64,000 nucleotides of DNA from Pseudomonas sp. PDM04 (GCF_014851765.1 NZ_JACVAI010000002.1:372001-436000); one strand, 5' to 3'; shown: positions 36,032 to 44,410, counted from the first letter of the stretch. Made by a program: numbers and translations. The notes: a model not told the origin generated them from the letters alone.

Positions 36032-36904
36032 ATGTACCAGTACCACAAATGGCTGCGTTCCTTTCATGCGGTGGCGAAGACGGGCAGCTTCACCCTTGCC
36101 GCCGAGTACCTGAGCGTCGGCCAGCCGACCGTCAGTGAACAGGTCAATGCGCTGGAGAAGAAGTTTTCCGTGGAGCTGTTTCACCGTCGCGGTCGTTTCA
36201 TCGAAATGAGTTCGGCAGGACACAAGTTGTATGCCATCACCCAAGGCCTGTTCGGCCAGGAGGATGAAGCCGTGCAGTTACTGCAAAGTTTCAAGCAACG
36301 TAAAACCGGAATGCTGCGACTGGGCGCCGTCTCGCCTCCGATTGCAATGAACCTGACTTACGAACTGATGCAACGCCATCCGGATATCGAACTGGAAACC
36401 TCTTTCTCTCCTGAAAAGGAAACGCTGGATCGGCTCTTCAACTTCGATATCGACGTGGCGATTCTGGCCCTGTCCGAATTCGACCAGCGCTTTGATACGC
36501 AGCTTTACCGACGGTATCCGATCATTGCCGTTGTCCGCGACGACCATCCCTGGGCCCACCAGGAAGCGGTGCACGTCGAGCAGATCAGCGAGCAAAAGTG
36601 GGTCCTTCGGGAAAAAAGCTCACGCACCCGCCAGTTGGTCGAGGAAAGCTGCAAGCGACTCGACGTCTCGCTGAACTGCGTCATGCAACTGAACAGCCGG
36701 GAAGCCATCGTCCACGCCATCGCCAAGGGCATCGGGATCGGTTTCGTGTCTGCCGTGGAATACGCCGAAACCCCTGGCACAAAACCTATCACCTTCGTCA
36801 ATCACCCGTTTTCCATCGACTACCACCTGTGCTGCCTCGGTATTCGCAGAAACCGGCCAATGATCGCCGAGTTGTTCGACTCAAGCCCGACGCCGGCAAC
36901 CTGA
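36032..36904 (+). CDS. Second LysR-family regulator of the phosphonate cluster
   Basis: A 290-aa LysR protein. Its HTH is FHAVAKTGSFTLAAEYLSVGQ, followed by VELFHRRGRFIEMSSAG. The effector domain includes LRLGAVSPPIAMNL and GIGIGFVSAVEY. It is related to the LysR at 29864, the two flanking the transporter and dehydrogenase genes. It lies between the MFS gene (52 bp before) and phnX (84 bp after), so it is embedded in the operon. The ribosome site AGGA is 7 bp upstream of the ATG. Confidence 0.9.
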   Translation: MYQYHKWLRSFHAVAKTGSFTLAAEYLSVGQPTVSEQVNALEKKFSVELFHRRGRFIEMSSAGHKLYAITQGLFGQEDEAVQLLQSFKQRKTGMLRLGAVSPPIAMNLTYELMQRHPDIELETSFSPEKETLDRLFNFDIDVAILALSEFDQRFDTQLYRRYPIIAVVRDDHPWAHQEAVHVEQISEQKWVLREKSSRTRQLVEESCKRLDVSLNCVMQLNSREAIVHAIAKGIGIGFVSAVEYAETPGTKPITFVNHPFSIDYHLCCLGIRRNRPMIAELFDSSPTPAT

Positions 36905-36988
36905 TTACGCAACACGTTCGAACCCTCCCCAGGCTTACTTCTTTTAGAAGAGGGACGGCCTGACCCTACCTCAAAATGGAGACTCACA

Positions 36989-37816
36989 ATGCAATACAAA
37001 CAACCGACTCAGTTGCAAGCCGTGGTACTGGATTGGGCGGGCACCGTCGTTGATTTCGGTTCCTTCGCACCCACGCAAATTTTCGTCGAAGCGTTTGCCG
37101 AGTTTGGCGTGGCGGTTTCCCTGGAGGAAGCACGCGGCCCCATGGGTATGGGCAAGTGGGACCACATCCGCACCTTGTGCAATCAACCGCAGATCGCCGA
37201 GCGATATCGTGCAGTGTTTGATCGCTTACCGACAGACGATGACGTGACGGCTCTCTACGAGCGGTTCATGCCGCTGCAGATCGAGAAGATCGCCCTGCAC
37301 TCCGCCCTGATCCCCGGGGCGCTGGACGCCATCGCAGCCTTGCGCGACAAAGGCCTGAAGATCGGTTCGTGCTCCGGCTACCCGGCCGTCGTCATGGCCA
37401 AAGTGGTCGAACTGGCCCGTCACAATGGCTACGTTGCCGACCACGTGGTCGCCACCGATGAAGTGCCCAATGGTCGCCCCTATCCTGCCCAGGCCCTGGC
37501 CAACGTTATCGCCCTGGGGATCAGCGACGTCGCGGCCTGCGTGAAGGTCGACGACACCTGGCCCGGCATTCTCGAAGGCCGCAGCGCCGGGATGTGGACC
37601 GTCGCGCTGACCTGCTCGGGCAACGCACTGGGCCTGACCTACGATCAGTACAGGGATTTACCGTCTGACCAACTGGCCGAAGAACGGGCCCGCATCACCC
37701 GGATGTTCGAAGGTTCCCGCCCGCACTATCTGATCGACACCATCGTCGACTTGCCCGGGGTCATCGACGACATCAACGCCCGTCTGGCGCGTGGGGAAAC
37801 CCCACAGCAAAGCTGA
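36989..37816 (+). CDS. phnX: Phosphonoacetaldehyde hydrolase (phosphonatase)
   Basis: A 275-aa HAD-superfamily enzyme that cleaves the C-P bond of phosphonoacetaldehyde to acetaldehyde and phosphate. The nucleophile is Asp15 in [11 protein letters not shown]. The Schiff-base lysine is Lys56 in [10 protein letters not shown]. Motif II is IGSCSGYP and motif IV is [12 protein letters not shown]. All key PhnX residues are present, so the identification is strong. Cytoplasmic. TGGAG lies 7 bp upstream of the ATG. It ends the phosphonate set; a decayed reductase gene follows immediately. PhnX usually pairs with PhnW, which is absent here. Confidence 0.95.
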   Translation: MQYKQPTQLQAVVLDWAGTVVDFGSFAPTQIFVEAFAEFGVAVSLEEARGPMGMGKWDHIRTLCNQPQIAERYRAVFDRLPTDDDVTALYERFMPLQIEKIALHSALIPGALDAIAALRDKGLKIGSCSGYPAVVMAKVVELARHNGYVADHVVATDEVPNGRPYPAQALANVIALGISDVAACVKVDDTWPGILEGRSAGMWTVALTCSGNALGLTYDQYRDLPSDQLAEERARITRMFEGSRPHYLIDTIVDLPGVIDDINARLARGETPQQS

Positions 37817-37819
37817 TCG

Positions 37820-38043
37820 CCCTCAGGCCTGACCCATGGCGCAGCCGGCACGCTGGACTGCGCCAAGGGTATCGACGGCGATCCACGTTACATCCTTTGG
37901 CCGATCCATTATGGCGCCCTCGCCGCGATCACCAATACAGTGGAGCCTGCTTTCATGGCCTGGACACCGACCTTGTTTATGAAGGGCAACGCATCCTCGA
38001 GCAGGCCAATCCTTCGAACGACAAAAAAGGGAATCCACGATGA
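37820..38043 (+). pseudogene. Decayed NAD(P)H:quinone oxidoreductase C-terminus
   Basis: The 220 bases after phnX have no ORF with a proper start, but translation in the phnX frame gives SGLTHGAAGTLDCAKGID and then DPRYILWPIHYG. This resembles the C-terminal third of flavodoxin-fold NAD(P)H dehydrogenases (LSLTTG...GI.GD...LLWPIH.G). After about 37960 the similarity seems to move to another frame (GLDTDLVYEGQRILEQ), ending at TGA 38041-38043. The N-terminal two thirds, including the flavin site, are missing. I read it as a deletion and frameshift remnant. A search against the NQO1/KefF family would settle it. Confidence 0.5.
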
Positions 38044-38333
38044 AAGGGTACTGGATCATTCTCGGGTCTGCCGTCACCGATACGGATGCCCAACAGGAGT
38101 ACGCCCGGTTGTGGGCGCCCATCGCTGAACGATACGGCGCAAAGCTCAAAGCGCTGGACCCGGCGGCATTGCTGGAATCGCACAACAGCAAACGCGTATT
38201 GGCCGTCGAATTCCCCAGCTACGCCCTGGCGAAAGCTTGCTATGAGGACCCGGCCTACGCAGAAGCGAAGGCGTTTGCATTACGCGCGGCGCGGCGTGAA
38301 TTGATGGTTATCGAGGGTATTTTGGGGGATTGA
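38040..38333 (+). CDS. DUF1330-like small protein
   Basis: A 97-aa protein with a dimeric alpha/beta-barrel pattern (ferredoxin-like fold). MKGYWIILGSAVTDTDAQQEY at the start and VLAVEFPSYALAKACYEDPAYAEAK in the second half match the DUF1330 family. Its function is unknown; family members are sometimes stress-associated. AAAAAAGGG lies about 8 bp before the ATG. It overlaps the last codon of the decayed reductase. It appears monocistronic, 224 bp after phnX. Confidence 0.8.
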   Translation: MKGYWIILGSAVTDTDAQQEYARLWAPIAERYGAKLKALDPAALLESHNSKRVLAVEFPSYALAKACYEDPAYAEAKAFALRAARRELMVIEGILGD

Positions 38334-38434
38334 GGAGTGGTTGAGGTCAGCCGTGGGCCGAACACAGAGATTACTACCGGCGATTAAGCGCTCTCCTTTC
38401 ACATAAAAGCGGCAAACCTTCTCCCCCGTAAACA

Positions 38435-38456
38435 AAAAGCGGGCGCCTTGGCGCCC
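38435..38456 (-). terminator. Rho-independent terminator on the minus strand
   Basis: GGGCGCC-AA-GGCGCCC forms a perfect 7-bp stem on the minus strand and is followed by GCTTTTT. It reads as the terminator of a minus-strand gene whose only visible remains are the C-terminal codons at 38465-38572. Confidence 0.65.
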
Positions 38457-38464
38457 ACCTCCAT

Positions 38465-38572
38465 TCACACCTTCGACTGCGCCCGCAATCGCCGCCCTAC
38501 CACGTCCATCAGGTCAGATCCGTCCGGCAACGGGATGGCCAGTAGCGGAGAGAAATCTTTCAACACCTTGCT
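38465..38572 (-). pseudogene. C-terminal remnant of an unidentified protein
   Basis: The minus strand has 35 open codons ending in TGA (38467-38465), encoding DFSPLLAIPLPDGSDLMD followed by VVGRRLRAQSKV. It has a codon pattern like a real gene and is followed after 8 bp by a strong terminator. An in-frame TAA at 38575-38573 cuts it off, and the ars promoter occupies the upstream side. I infer the tail of a gene truncated when the ars operon arrived. I do not recognise the family. Confidence 0.35.
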
Positions 38573-38612
38573 TTATACATATGGACATCCGTATATTCGC
38601 CTATCCATATGT
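38568..38612 (+). promoter_or_regulatory. ars promoter with ArsR operator candidate
   Basis: A sigma-70-like promoter (TTGCTT at 38568-38573, TATATT at 38592-38597, 18-bp spacer) overlaps an inverted repeat ACATATGGA (38577-38585) / TCCATATGT (38604-38612). ArsR repressors bind such imperfect or perfect dyads over the promoter and release them with arsenite. The ATG at 38609 sits inside the dyad, which supports the later arsR start. Confidence 0.6.
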
Positions 38613-38626
38613 TTAAGGCATCCGGC

Positions 38627-38974
38627 ATGCTCACCCCTCCTGAAGTCTTCAAAAGCCTGGCCGACGAAACACGCGCCCGCGCCACCTTGCTGATCGCTCA
38701 CCAAGGCGAACTGTGCGTCTGCGAACTGATGTGCGCCCTCGACGACAGCCAACCGAAGATCAGCCGCCACCTCGCCCAACTGCGCAGCAGTGGCCTGCTG
38801 CTAGATCGGCGCCAGGGGCAATGGGTCTACTACCGGCTCAATCCCGACCTTCCCGACTGGGTACACGAGATGCTTCGGCTGACGTTGCAGGGCAACGCCG
38901 AGTGGCTGCAGACCAACGCTTCGCGCCTGCAGAACATGGACGGGCGACCTGTCCGCGATGCGGCGTGCTGCTGA
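38627..38974 (+). CDS. arsR: ArsR-family arsenic-responsive repressor
   Basis: A 115-aa winged-helix repressor. The metalloid-sensing cysteines are in ELCVCELM at the start of the recognition region, the ArsR ELCVCDL pattern. The DNA-reading helix is QPKISRHLAQLRSSG. The tail ends in two cysteines (DAACC), which may add a further metal site. The start at 38627 has AAGG 8 bp upstream; the in-frame ATG at 38609 lies inside the operator. It represses itself and arsC-arsH until arsenite binds. Confidence 0.92.
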   Translation: MLTPPEVFKSLADETRARATLLIAHQGELCVCELMCALDDSQPKISRHLAQLRSSGLLLDRRQGQWVYYRLNPDLPDWVHEMLRLTLQGNAEWLQTNASRLQNMDGRPVRDAACC

Positions 38975-39025
38975 ACCCCCAATGGGACTTTTCGACCCAT
39001 GTCCGCAAGAGCTGAAGGAGCAATC

Positions 39026-39496
39026 ATGCGAGTCCTGTTCATGTGCACGGCCAACAGCTGCCGCAGCATCCTCTCGGAGGCCCTGTTCAATCACCTGGCG
39101 CCACCGGGATTCGAAGCCGTGAGTTCCGGCAGCTTTCCCAAGGGCCAGGTGCTGCCGCGCAGCCTGACCACACTGCAACACGCCGGCATCGCCATCGACG
39201 GTTTGAACAGCAAGGGCAATGACGCCTTCGTGGATAACCCGCCGGACATCGTCATTACCGTGTGCGACAAAGCAGCCGGTGAAAGCTGCCCGGTGTATTT
39301 CGGCCCGGCGCTGAAAGCCCATTGGGGCCTGGAAGATCCTTCCGACGTAGCAGGCGATGAAGCCGTGATCGACGCTGCTTTCCGCGCCACGCTGGCACAC
39401 ATCGAGCAACGCTTCACCGCCTTCTTCGCCCTGCCCTTCAACGACCTCGACCGCGATGAACTCAAACGCGAACTGGACCGAATCGGCGCTCTTTGA
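39026..39496 (+). CDS. arsC: Arsenate reductase, low-molecular-weight phosphatase type
   Basis: A 156-aa enzyme of the LMW protein tyrosine phosphatase fold. The P-loop is CTANSCRS at residues about 7-14, the arsenate-binding site of ArsC of the thioredoxin- or mycothiol-linked class. The conserved DPS motif is EDPSDVAGD and a further cysteine is in ITVCDKAAGESC. It reduces arsenate to arsenite. The ATG at 39026 has AAGGAG 5 bp upstream. It lies between arsR (51 bp) and arsH (12 bp). Confidence 0.9.
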   Translation: MRVLFMCTANSCRSILSEALFNHLAPPGFEAVSSGSFPKGQVLPRSLTTLQHAGIAIDGLNSKGNDAFVDNPPDIVITVCDKAAGESCPVYFGPALKAHWGLEDPSDVAGDEAVIDAAFRATLAHIEQRFTAFFALPFNDLDRDELKRELDRIGAL

Positions 39497-39508
39497 GCCG
39501 GAGTCAAC

Positions 39509-40210
39509 ATGACTGAACAACTGCCCAACCTTGACCTCTCTCTGTTCGACGAATCGCCAATCGCATCCCGTGCGGGCGAACACAAACCGCGCATCCTGTT
39601 GCTCTACGGCTCCACCCGCGAGCGCTCGTTCAGCCGGCTGATGGTGGAAGAAGCTGCGCGCCTGCTGCAGCACTTCGGTGCAGAAACACGCATCTTCAAT
39701 CCCAGCGGTTTGCCACTGCCCGACGATGTGCCGGTGGATCATCCCAAGGTGCAGGAACTGCGCGACCTGGTGTTGTGGTCGCAAGGTCAGGTCTGGTGCT
39801 CGCCGGAACGGCACGGCGCCATGTCCGCCGTGTTCAAGGCGCAGATCGACTGGATCCCCCTCGCACTTGGCGCCGTGCGCCCGACACAGGGCAAGACGCT
39901 GGCGGTGATGCAGGTCTGCGGGGGCTCGCAGTCGTTCAACGCGGTCAATCAGCTGCGCGTCCTGGGCCGCTGGATGCGCATGTTCACCATCCCCAATCAA
40001 TCCTCGGTGCCGAAGGCCTACATGGAATTCGACGACGCCGGCCGGATGAAGCCTTCGCCGTTCTACGACCGGGTGGTGGACGTCATGGAGGAACTGGTGA
40101 AGTTCACCCTGCTGCTGCGCGATCACCAGGCGTATCTGGTGGATCGCTACTCGGAACGCAAGGAAAGCGCCGAGCAGCTCATGGCGCGGGTGAACCAGCG
40201 TTCAATCTGA
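39509..40210 (+). CDS. arsH: ArsH NADPH-dependent FMN reductase
   Basis: A 233-aa flavodoxin-fold protein. The FMN phosphate loop is [15 protein letters not shown]. The ArsH-specific blocks [20 protein letters not shown] and [16 protein letters not shown] are present. ArsH oxidises trivalent methylarsenicals and may respond to oxidative stress. It is the last gene of arsRCH, 12 bp after arsC. No ArsB or Acr3 pump is encoded next to it, so arsenite exit must rely on a gene elsewhere. Confidence 0.93.
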   Translation: MTEQLPNLDLSLFDESPIASRAGEHKPRILLLYGSTRERSFSRLMVEEAARLLQHFGAETRIFNPSGLPLPDDVPVDHPKVQELRDLVLWSQGQVWCSPERHGAMSAVFKAQIDWIPLALGAVRPTQGKTLAVMQVCGGSQSFNAVNQLRVLGRWMRMFTIPNQSSVPKAYMEFDDAGRMKPSPFYDRVVDVMEELVKFTLLLRDHQAYLVDRYSERKESAEQLMARVNQRSI

Positions 40211-40292
40211 GGTCAGCATGTGCATCGAAATCGGGGTGCATTGGCGACGAAATCGCGACCCTGTCAGCGCGCTCAGCCAAAACGCCTGCTCC

Positions 40293-40925
40293 TCAGGACG
40301 AATAAACCTCAGCCCCCTGCCGCACCGGCGCCTTGAACCTGTGCGGTTGCTGCCACGCCAGCTGCGCCTGGACATCCGCGACCGCCTCCAGGACGCGCTG
40401 CGCCCAGCGCTCATCATCCGGACGCACCACCACCACGCGAAACCCGTGGTCATGGCCTTCGAGCTTCACGCCCTCGGAATCATCGACATGCAAATCGATG
40501 TCGAAGGCTCGCGGCAGTTTCGAAGGTGCATTCAACAGCCCGCGTTCCGCCAGGACACGCTCGTGCCGTACGCTGTTGACCACCCCGTCGACATGGATGC
40601 CGTACAGCATCAGCCAGCGTCGGATGTAACCCGGTGTCCGGCCGGACGAGGTATAGACCCAGACACTGCAGCCCTGGCGCCGCAACTCACCCATCAGCTC
40701 GCGAGCGCCCCTGCGCAGCGGCTCGCCCAGCCAGCGATGTACACAGGCCGGAAGCCGGCTCTGCTCGGCCGCGCTGTGATGGGGCAGACAGGCCAGGGTG
40801 TCATCGATATCAAACGAAATACGCACGCGCTGGCACCCGGACATCGGGATGAAAGCCTGGGTGGCCTGCCACGCCTGACTCACGGCGTCGCGGCATTTAT
40901 CGAGCATCGGATAGCGGCTCATCAT
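40293..40925 (-). CDS. HAD-superfamily hydrolase paired with a Fic-like protein
   Basis: A 210-aa HAD protein. Motif I is ISFDIDDTLA, with nucleophile Asp39 and acid Asp41. Motif II is VYTSSGRT and motif IV is DLHVDDSEGVK. A small helical insertion follows motif I (CLPHHSAAEQSRL). It may act as a phosphatase. It starts ATGATG at 40925, inside the stop of the Fic-like gene (40922), so the two are co-translated in the same operon. It may reverse or adjust the modification made by its partner; this is inference from coupling only. The substrate is unknown. Confidence 0.82.
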   Translation of the reverse strand: MMSRYPMLDKCRDAVSQAWQATQAFIPMSGCQRVRISFDIDDTLACLPHHSAAEQSRLPACVHRWLGEPLRRGARELMGELRRQGCSVWVYTSSGRTPGYIRRWLMLYGIHVDGVVNSVRHERVLAERGLLNAPSKLPRAFDIDLHVDDSEGVKLEGHDHGFRVVVVRPDDERWAQRVLEAVADVQAQLAWQQPHRFKAPVRQGAEVYSS

Positions 40926-41620
40926 GCGCCCCCCTGGTAAGCAGGCAGTTTTCGTTCGTAGAGGAAAAACTTCCTTGGGTCCGGTGACTGATCTTCCAGG
41001 AAAGCGGCGTATTTTTTCTTGATCTTGGGCAATTCATACAACGACTTGACACCATGCTTGGCGGAGTTGCGGATGACCGATGACGGGTTGAAGTAACCCT
41101 TGGCGTTGTCCAGCGTCAGCACGAACGGCGGCAACCCGGCGCGCATGAGCAGGTAGCTGACGATCAGCGAACCACTGCGGTGGTTGCCCTCGATGAACAG
41201 TTGCGGCTTGCTGAGAACGCGGACATAGACACCGGCCGCACGCTTCCACACCGACTCGCTGCGATAGGCGCAATACCAGTTGTAAAGGTCCTTGATGCCG
41301 CCCTCGACATTGTTGAAGAAGTGCGCTTCGGTGGCCTCCAGGTGCTGGGCGAATTCGATCCGGCGTGCCGGGTCCTTGCCGCATAGCACGGTGGCATTGA
41401 TTTCCAGCATCAGGTTCAGGTGCTGAAGATGGAACAGGTCGACATCCTGTGCGACGTATTCATCAATCAGCGCATACCCCTGCAACACGTTTTGCAGCAC
41501 TTCGTCGGTGAACGGGTCACGGGGTTCGGTGAACTGCATGCTGAGCTCGACAAAGCGGCCCTGTACTTCACGCAGTGCCCCTTCAATCGCGGCGAGATCA
41601 AGACGACGCTTGGCAAACAT
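40922..41620 (-). CDS. Fic-like protein with altered active-site motif
   Basis: A 232-aa helical protein. Residues 140-151 read QLFIEGNHRSGS, which lines up with the Fic motif H-x-F-x-(D/E)-G-N-x-R-x-x-R. The catalytic His is Gln140, the last Arg is Ser, while Phe, Glu, Gly, Asn146 and Arg148 remain. Fic enzymes transfer AMP or other nucleotides to proteins; this variant may be inactive, or use other chemistry. The start at 41620 has AGGA 6 bp upstream. The gene lies 93 bp downstream of pstB, on the same strand, with a terminator hairpin in between, and overlaps the HAD gene. Confidence 0.68.
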   Translation of the reverse strand: MFAKRRLDLAAIEGALREVQGRFVELSMQFTEPRDPFTDEVLQNVLQGYALIDEYVAQDVDLFHLQHLNLMLEINATVLCGKDPARRIEFAQHLEATEAHFFNNVEGGIKDLYNWYCAYRSESVWKRAAGVYVRVLSKPQLFIEGNHRSGSLIVSYLLMRAGLPPFVLTLDNAKGYFNPSSVIRNSAKHGVKSLYELPKIKKKYAAFLEDQSPDPRKFFLYERKLPAYQGGA

Positions 41621-41652
41621 TGGCAATCCTGAGCAAGAGATCGGTAAGACGG

Positions 41653-41695
41653 AAAACGGCCGCACACCCACCAAAACCCTTGGCGGCATGCGGCC
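41653..41695 (-). terminator. Terminator or attenuator after pstB
   Basis: On the minus strand GGCCGCA (41695-41689) pairs with TGCGGCC (41664-41658), with an inner CCGCCAA/TTGGTGG pairing, followed by GTTTT (41657-41653). It lies 18 bp past the pstB stop and probably ends most pst transcripts before the Fic-like gene. Confidence 0.65.
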
Positions 41696-41713
41696 CTGGC
41701 CGGACGAGGTTGA

Positions 41714-42532
41714 TCAGCTGAACTTGCCGCTGATGTAGTCCCCGGTCATCTGTTCGCGCGGGTTGTCGAAGATCTGGGTGGTAGGGCCCATCTCCACCAG
41801 ATAGCCGGTGCGCGTGCCCTGGGAAATATCCACCGAGAAAAACGCGGTCGTGTCCGCGACACGGATGGCCTGCTGCATGTTGTGGGTCACCAGGGCGATG
41901 GTGTAGTCCTTCTTCAACTCGACCATCAACTCTTCGACCCGGCGAGTGGCGATCGGGTCGAGTGCCGAGCAGGGTTCGTCCAGCAGCAGGACTTCCGGTT
42001 CGGTGGCGATGGCGCGCGCGATACACAGGCGTTGCTGCTGGCCACCGGAGAGCGACAGGCCGCTGACCTTGAGCTTGTCCTTGACCTCATCCCACAGCGC
42101 GGCGCCCTGCAGGGCGTGCTTCACACGGTCACCGATATCGCCCTTGTAGCGATTGAGGCGCAGGCCGAACGCAACGTTGTCGAAGATGCTCATCGAGAAC
42201 GGGTTGGGCTGCTGGAACACCATGCCGATGTAGCGACGCACGACCACGGGATCAACGCCCTTGCCGTAGACGTCCTGGCCGAGAAAATGCACATGGCCTT
42301 CGAAGCGAAAACCCTTCACCAGGTCGTTCATCCGGTTGAGGCTGCGCAGCACGGTACTCTTGCCGCAGCCGGACGGGCCGATGAAGCCGGTGATCTTGTT
42401 CTTTTCAATCGGCACGTGGCTGTCACGCACGGCCATGAAGTTGCCGTAGAAAATCTTGTCGAGCTTGCAGTCCATGACCACAGGGGCCTGGGTCTCGAAC
42501 GGGGCAGCTTTTGGCATGGATAAGGCGGTCAT
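41714..42532 (-). CDS. pstB: Phosphate ABC transporter ATP-binding protein PstB
   Basis: A 272-aa ATPase of the high-affinity phosphate importer. Walker A is GPSGCGKST, the Q-loop is [11 protein letters not shown], the signature is [14 protein letters not shown] and Walker B is [21 protein letters not shown] is the switch region. All are typical PstB features. It is the fourth gene of pstSCAB, 19 bp after pstA. A PhoU gene normally follows in Pseudomonas; here a terminator and the Fic-like/HAD pair follow. Confidence 0.96.
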   Translation of the reverse strand: MTALSMPKAAPFETQAPVVMDCKLDKIFYGNFMAVRDSHVPIEKNKITGFIGPSGCGKSTVLRSLNRMNDLVKGFRFEGHVHFLGQDVYGKGVDPVVVRRYIGMVFQQPNPFSMSIFDNVAFGLRLNRYKGDIGDRVKHALQGAALWDEVKDKLKVSGLSLSGGQQQRLCIARAIATEPEVLLLDEPCSALDPIATRRVEELMVELKKDYTIALVTHNMQQAIRVADTTAFFSVDISQGTRTGYLVEMGPTTQIFDNPREQMTGDYISGKFS

Positions 42533-42551
42533 AATTCAGATGCTCCGATTC

Positions 42552-43445
42552 TCAATACTTGGGCTTGCCGAAAATACGGCTGACGACGTTCACGACCAGC
42601 ACGATCATCACCAACACCAGCGAGGCCGCCCAGGCGAGCTCGAGCTGGTTGTCAAAAGGCATGCCGGAGAAGTTGTAAATCAGCACGGCCAGCGATGCCG
42701 TGGGGTTCATCACCGCCAGGCTGCCCTCGTGGTAGATCCAGTAGTTGCTGAACAGCGCGGTGAACAACAGCGGCGCGGTCTCGCCCGCTGCACGGGCCAC
42801 AGCCAGCATGACGCCGGTGAGGATCGCCGGCATGCCGGTGGGCAGGATGATTTTCCAGATCACTTGCGAGCGGGTGCAGCCCATGCCGTAGGCGGCGTCC
42901 TTCATGATCTTGGGCACCATCTTCATCGACTCTTCCGCCGTCAGCACCACGATGGGCAGCATCAGCACGGCCAGGGCCACGCCACCGGCAGGTGCCGAGT
43001 ACGTACCGGTGGTCATCACCACCAGCGCGTAGGCAAACACACCGGCCAGAATCGAAGGCAGCCCGGTGAGCATCTTGGCGGCAAAGCGCGCGGCGTTGGC
43101 CAGCTTGCTTTCCGGACCCAGCTCAGCCAGGAAAATGGCTGCCATGATGCCTACCGGCACGGCGATGGCCGCGGCGATACCGACCATGACGAAGGTGCCC
43201 GCCATCGCGTTGCCGAAGCCGCCACCGGTCTCGAACCCGGTGGGCGGCAGTTCGGTGAAGACTTCCAGGCTCAGGCGTGCGCCACCGCGGGTGATCAGCA
43301 TGTAGAGCACCGACAGCAACGGCACGCTGGCGATCACGGCGCCGAGCCAGACCAGCGTGGTCAGTACCAGGCTGCGCAATGCACGGCCCTCGAACTTGCG
43401 CTGCAGGCTGGGCAACGCGTCTATAGGGGTCGTCAGGCTCGTCAT
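42552..43445 (-). CDS. pstA: Phosphate ABC transporter permease PstA
   Basis: A 297-aa permease with six helices and the PstA EAA loop (KDAAYGMGCTRSQVIWKIILP). FVMVGIAAAIAVPVGIMAAIFL is a typical helix after the long periplasmic loop. The start ATG overlaps the stop of pstC by 1 bp (TAATG). It forms the membrane channel with PstC. Confidence 0.96.
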   Translation of the reverse strand: MTSLTTPIDALPSLQRKFEGRALRSLVLTTLVWLGAVIASVPLLSVLYMLITRGGARLSLEVFTELPPTGFETGGGFGNAMAGTFVMVGIAAAIAVPVGIMAAIFLAELGPESKLANAARFAAKMLTGLPSILAGVFAYALVVMTTGTYSAPAGGVALAVLMLPIVVLTAEESMKMVPKIMKDAAYGMGCTRSQVIWKIILPTGMPAILTGVMLAVARAAGETAPLLFTALFSNYWIYHEGSLAVMNPTASLAVLIYNFSGMPFDNQLELAWAASLVLVMIVLVVNVVSRIFGKPKY

Positions 43446-44410
43446 TATTTATTACCCCGCTGGGCATAGACCATGATCATGGAGCCGATGACGTTCACGA
43501 CCAGCGTGATGAACATCAGCACCAGTGCGGCGTACATCAACACCTCGATCTCGCTCGGCCCGGCTTCGGGGAAGTTCAGCGCCAGCAAGGCCGCCAGGGT
43601 GTTGGCCGGTGCGAACAGGGAAAGGGAGATGTTGTTGGCGTTGCCCACCAGCATCGCCAGGGCCATCGTTTCACCCAGCGCCCGGCCCAGGCCGAGGACC
43701 AGCGAGCCGAAAATGCCGGTGGCGGCGGACGGCACCATCACCTTGAGAATCGCTTCCCAGTGGGTGGTGCCCATGCCGTAGGCCGCCTGTTTGGTTTTCA
43801 TCGGGACGGCGGTCAGCGCGTCCTGGGAAACGGCCGCGATGGTCGGCAGAATCATGATGGCCAGTACCAGCGCCGCGGGCAGCAACCCGGGGCCGCTCAG
43901 GGACGTGCCGAAAAAAGGAATCCAGCCAAGCTCGGTGTGCAACCACGTCGTCAGGGGCCGAATCGCCGGGATCACTACGTAGATCCCCCACAGGCCGTAA
44001 ACGACGCTGGGGATGGCTGCGAGCAATTCGACGATGGTGCGAAAAACAGCTGCAAGCTGGGCGGGCAGGAAATCCTGGGTCAGGAAAATCGCCATGCTGA
44101 CACCGAAAAAGCCTGCGATCATCAAGGCAATCAGGGCGCTGTAGAGCGTGCCCCAAATGGCCGGCAGAATGCCGTACTTGCCTTGGTTAACGTCCCAGAC
44201 GCTCCCGAACAGGACGTCCAGTCCGTGCTTTTCCATCCCTGGAAGCGCCTTGTGCCCGACCTCGAAGACCAGGGCGAACACCACTGCCAGAATCAGCACC
44301 ACGCCTACGCGCGCAAGCGCACGGAAGGTCCGATCGACCAGAAAATCCTTTGCGGAAGGCGGTTTGCAGGCGGAGTCCGGATTGACCGGTACGACAAAAG
44401 GTTTGTTCAT
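43445..44410 (-). CDS. pstC: Phosphate ABC transporter permease PstC
   Basis: A 321-aa permease with a hydrophilic N-terminal tail, a first helix near residues 40-60 and an EAA loop at KQAAYGMGTTHWEAILKVMVP. The periplasmic stretch GMEKHGLDVLFGSVWDVNQGKYG is typical of PstC. The ATG at 44410 (GGAA 7 bp upstream) is preferred to the longer frame reaching 44461. It lies 75 bp after pstS and overlaps pstA. Confidence 0.95.
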   Translation of the reverse strand: MNKPFVVPVNPDSACKPPSAKDFLVDRTFRALARVGVVLILAVVFALVFEVGHKALPGMEKHGLDVLFGSVWDVNQGKYGILPAIWGTLYSALIALMIAGFFGVSMAIFLTQDFLPAQLAAVFRTIVELLAAIPSVVYGLWGIYVVIPAIRPLTTWLHTELGWIPFFGTSLSGPGLLPAALVLAIMILPTIAAVSQDALTAVPMKTKQAAYGMGTTHWEAILKVMVPSAATGIFGSLVLGLGRALGETMALAMLVGNANNISLSLFAPANTLAALLALNFPEAGPSEIEVLMYAALVLMFITLVVNVIGSMIMVYAQRGNK

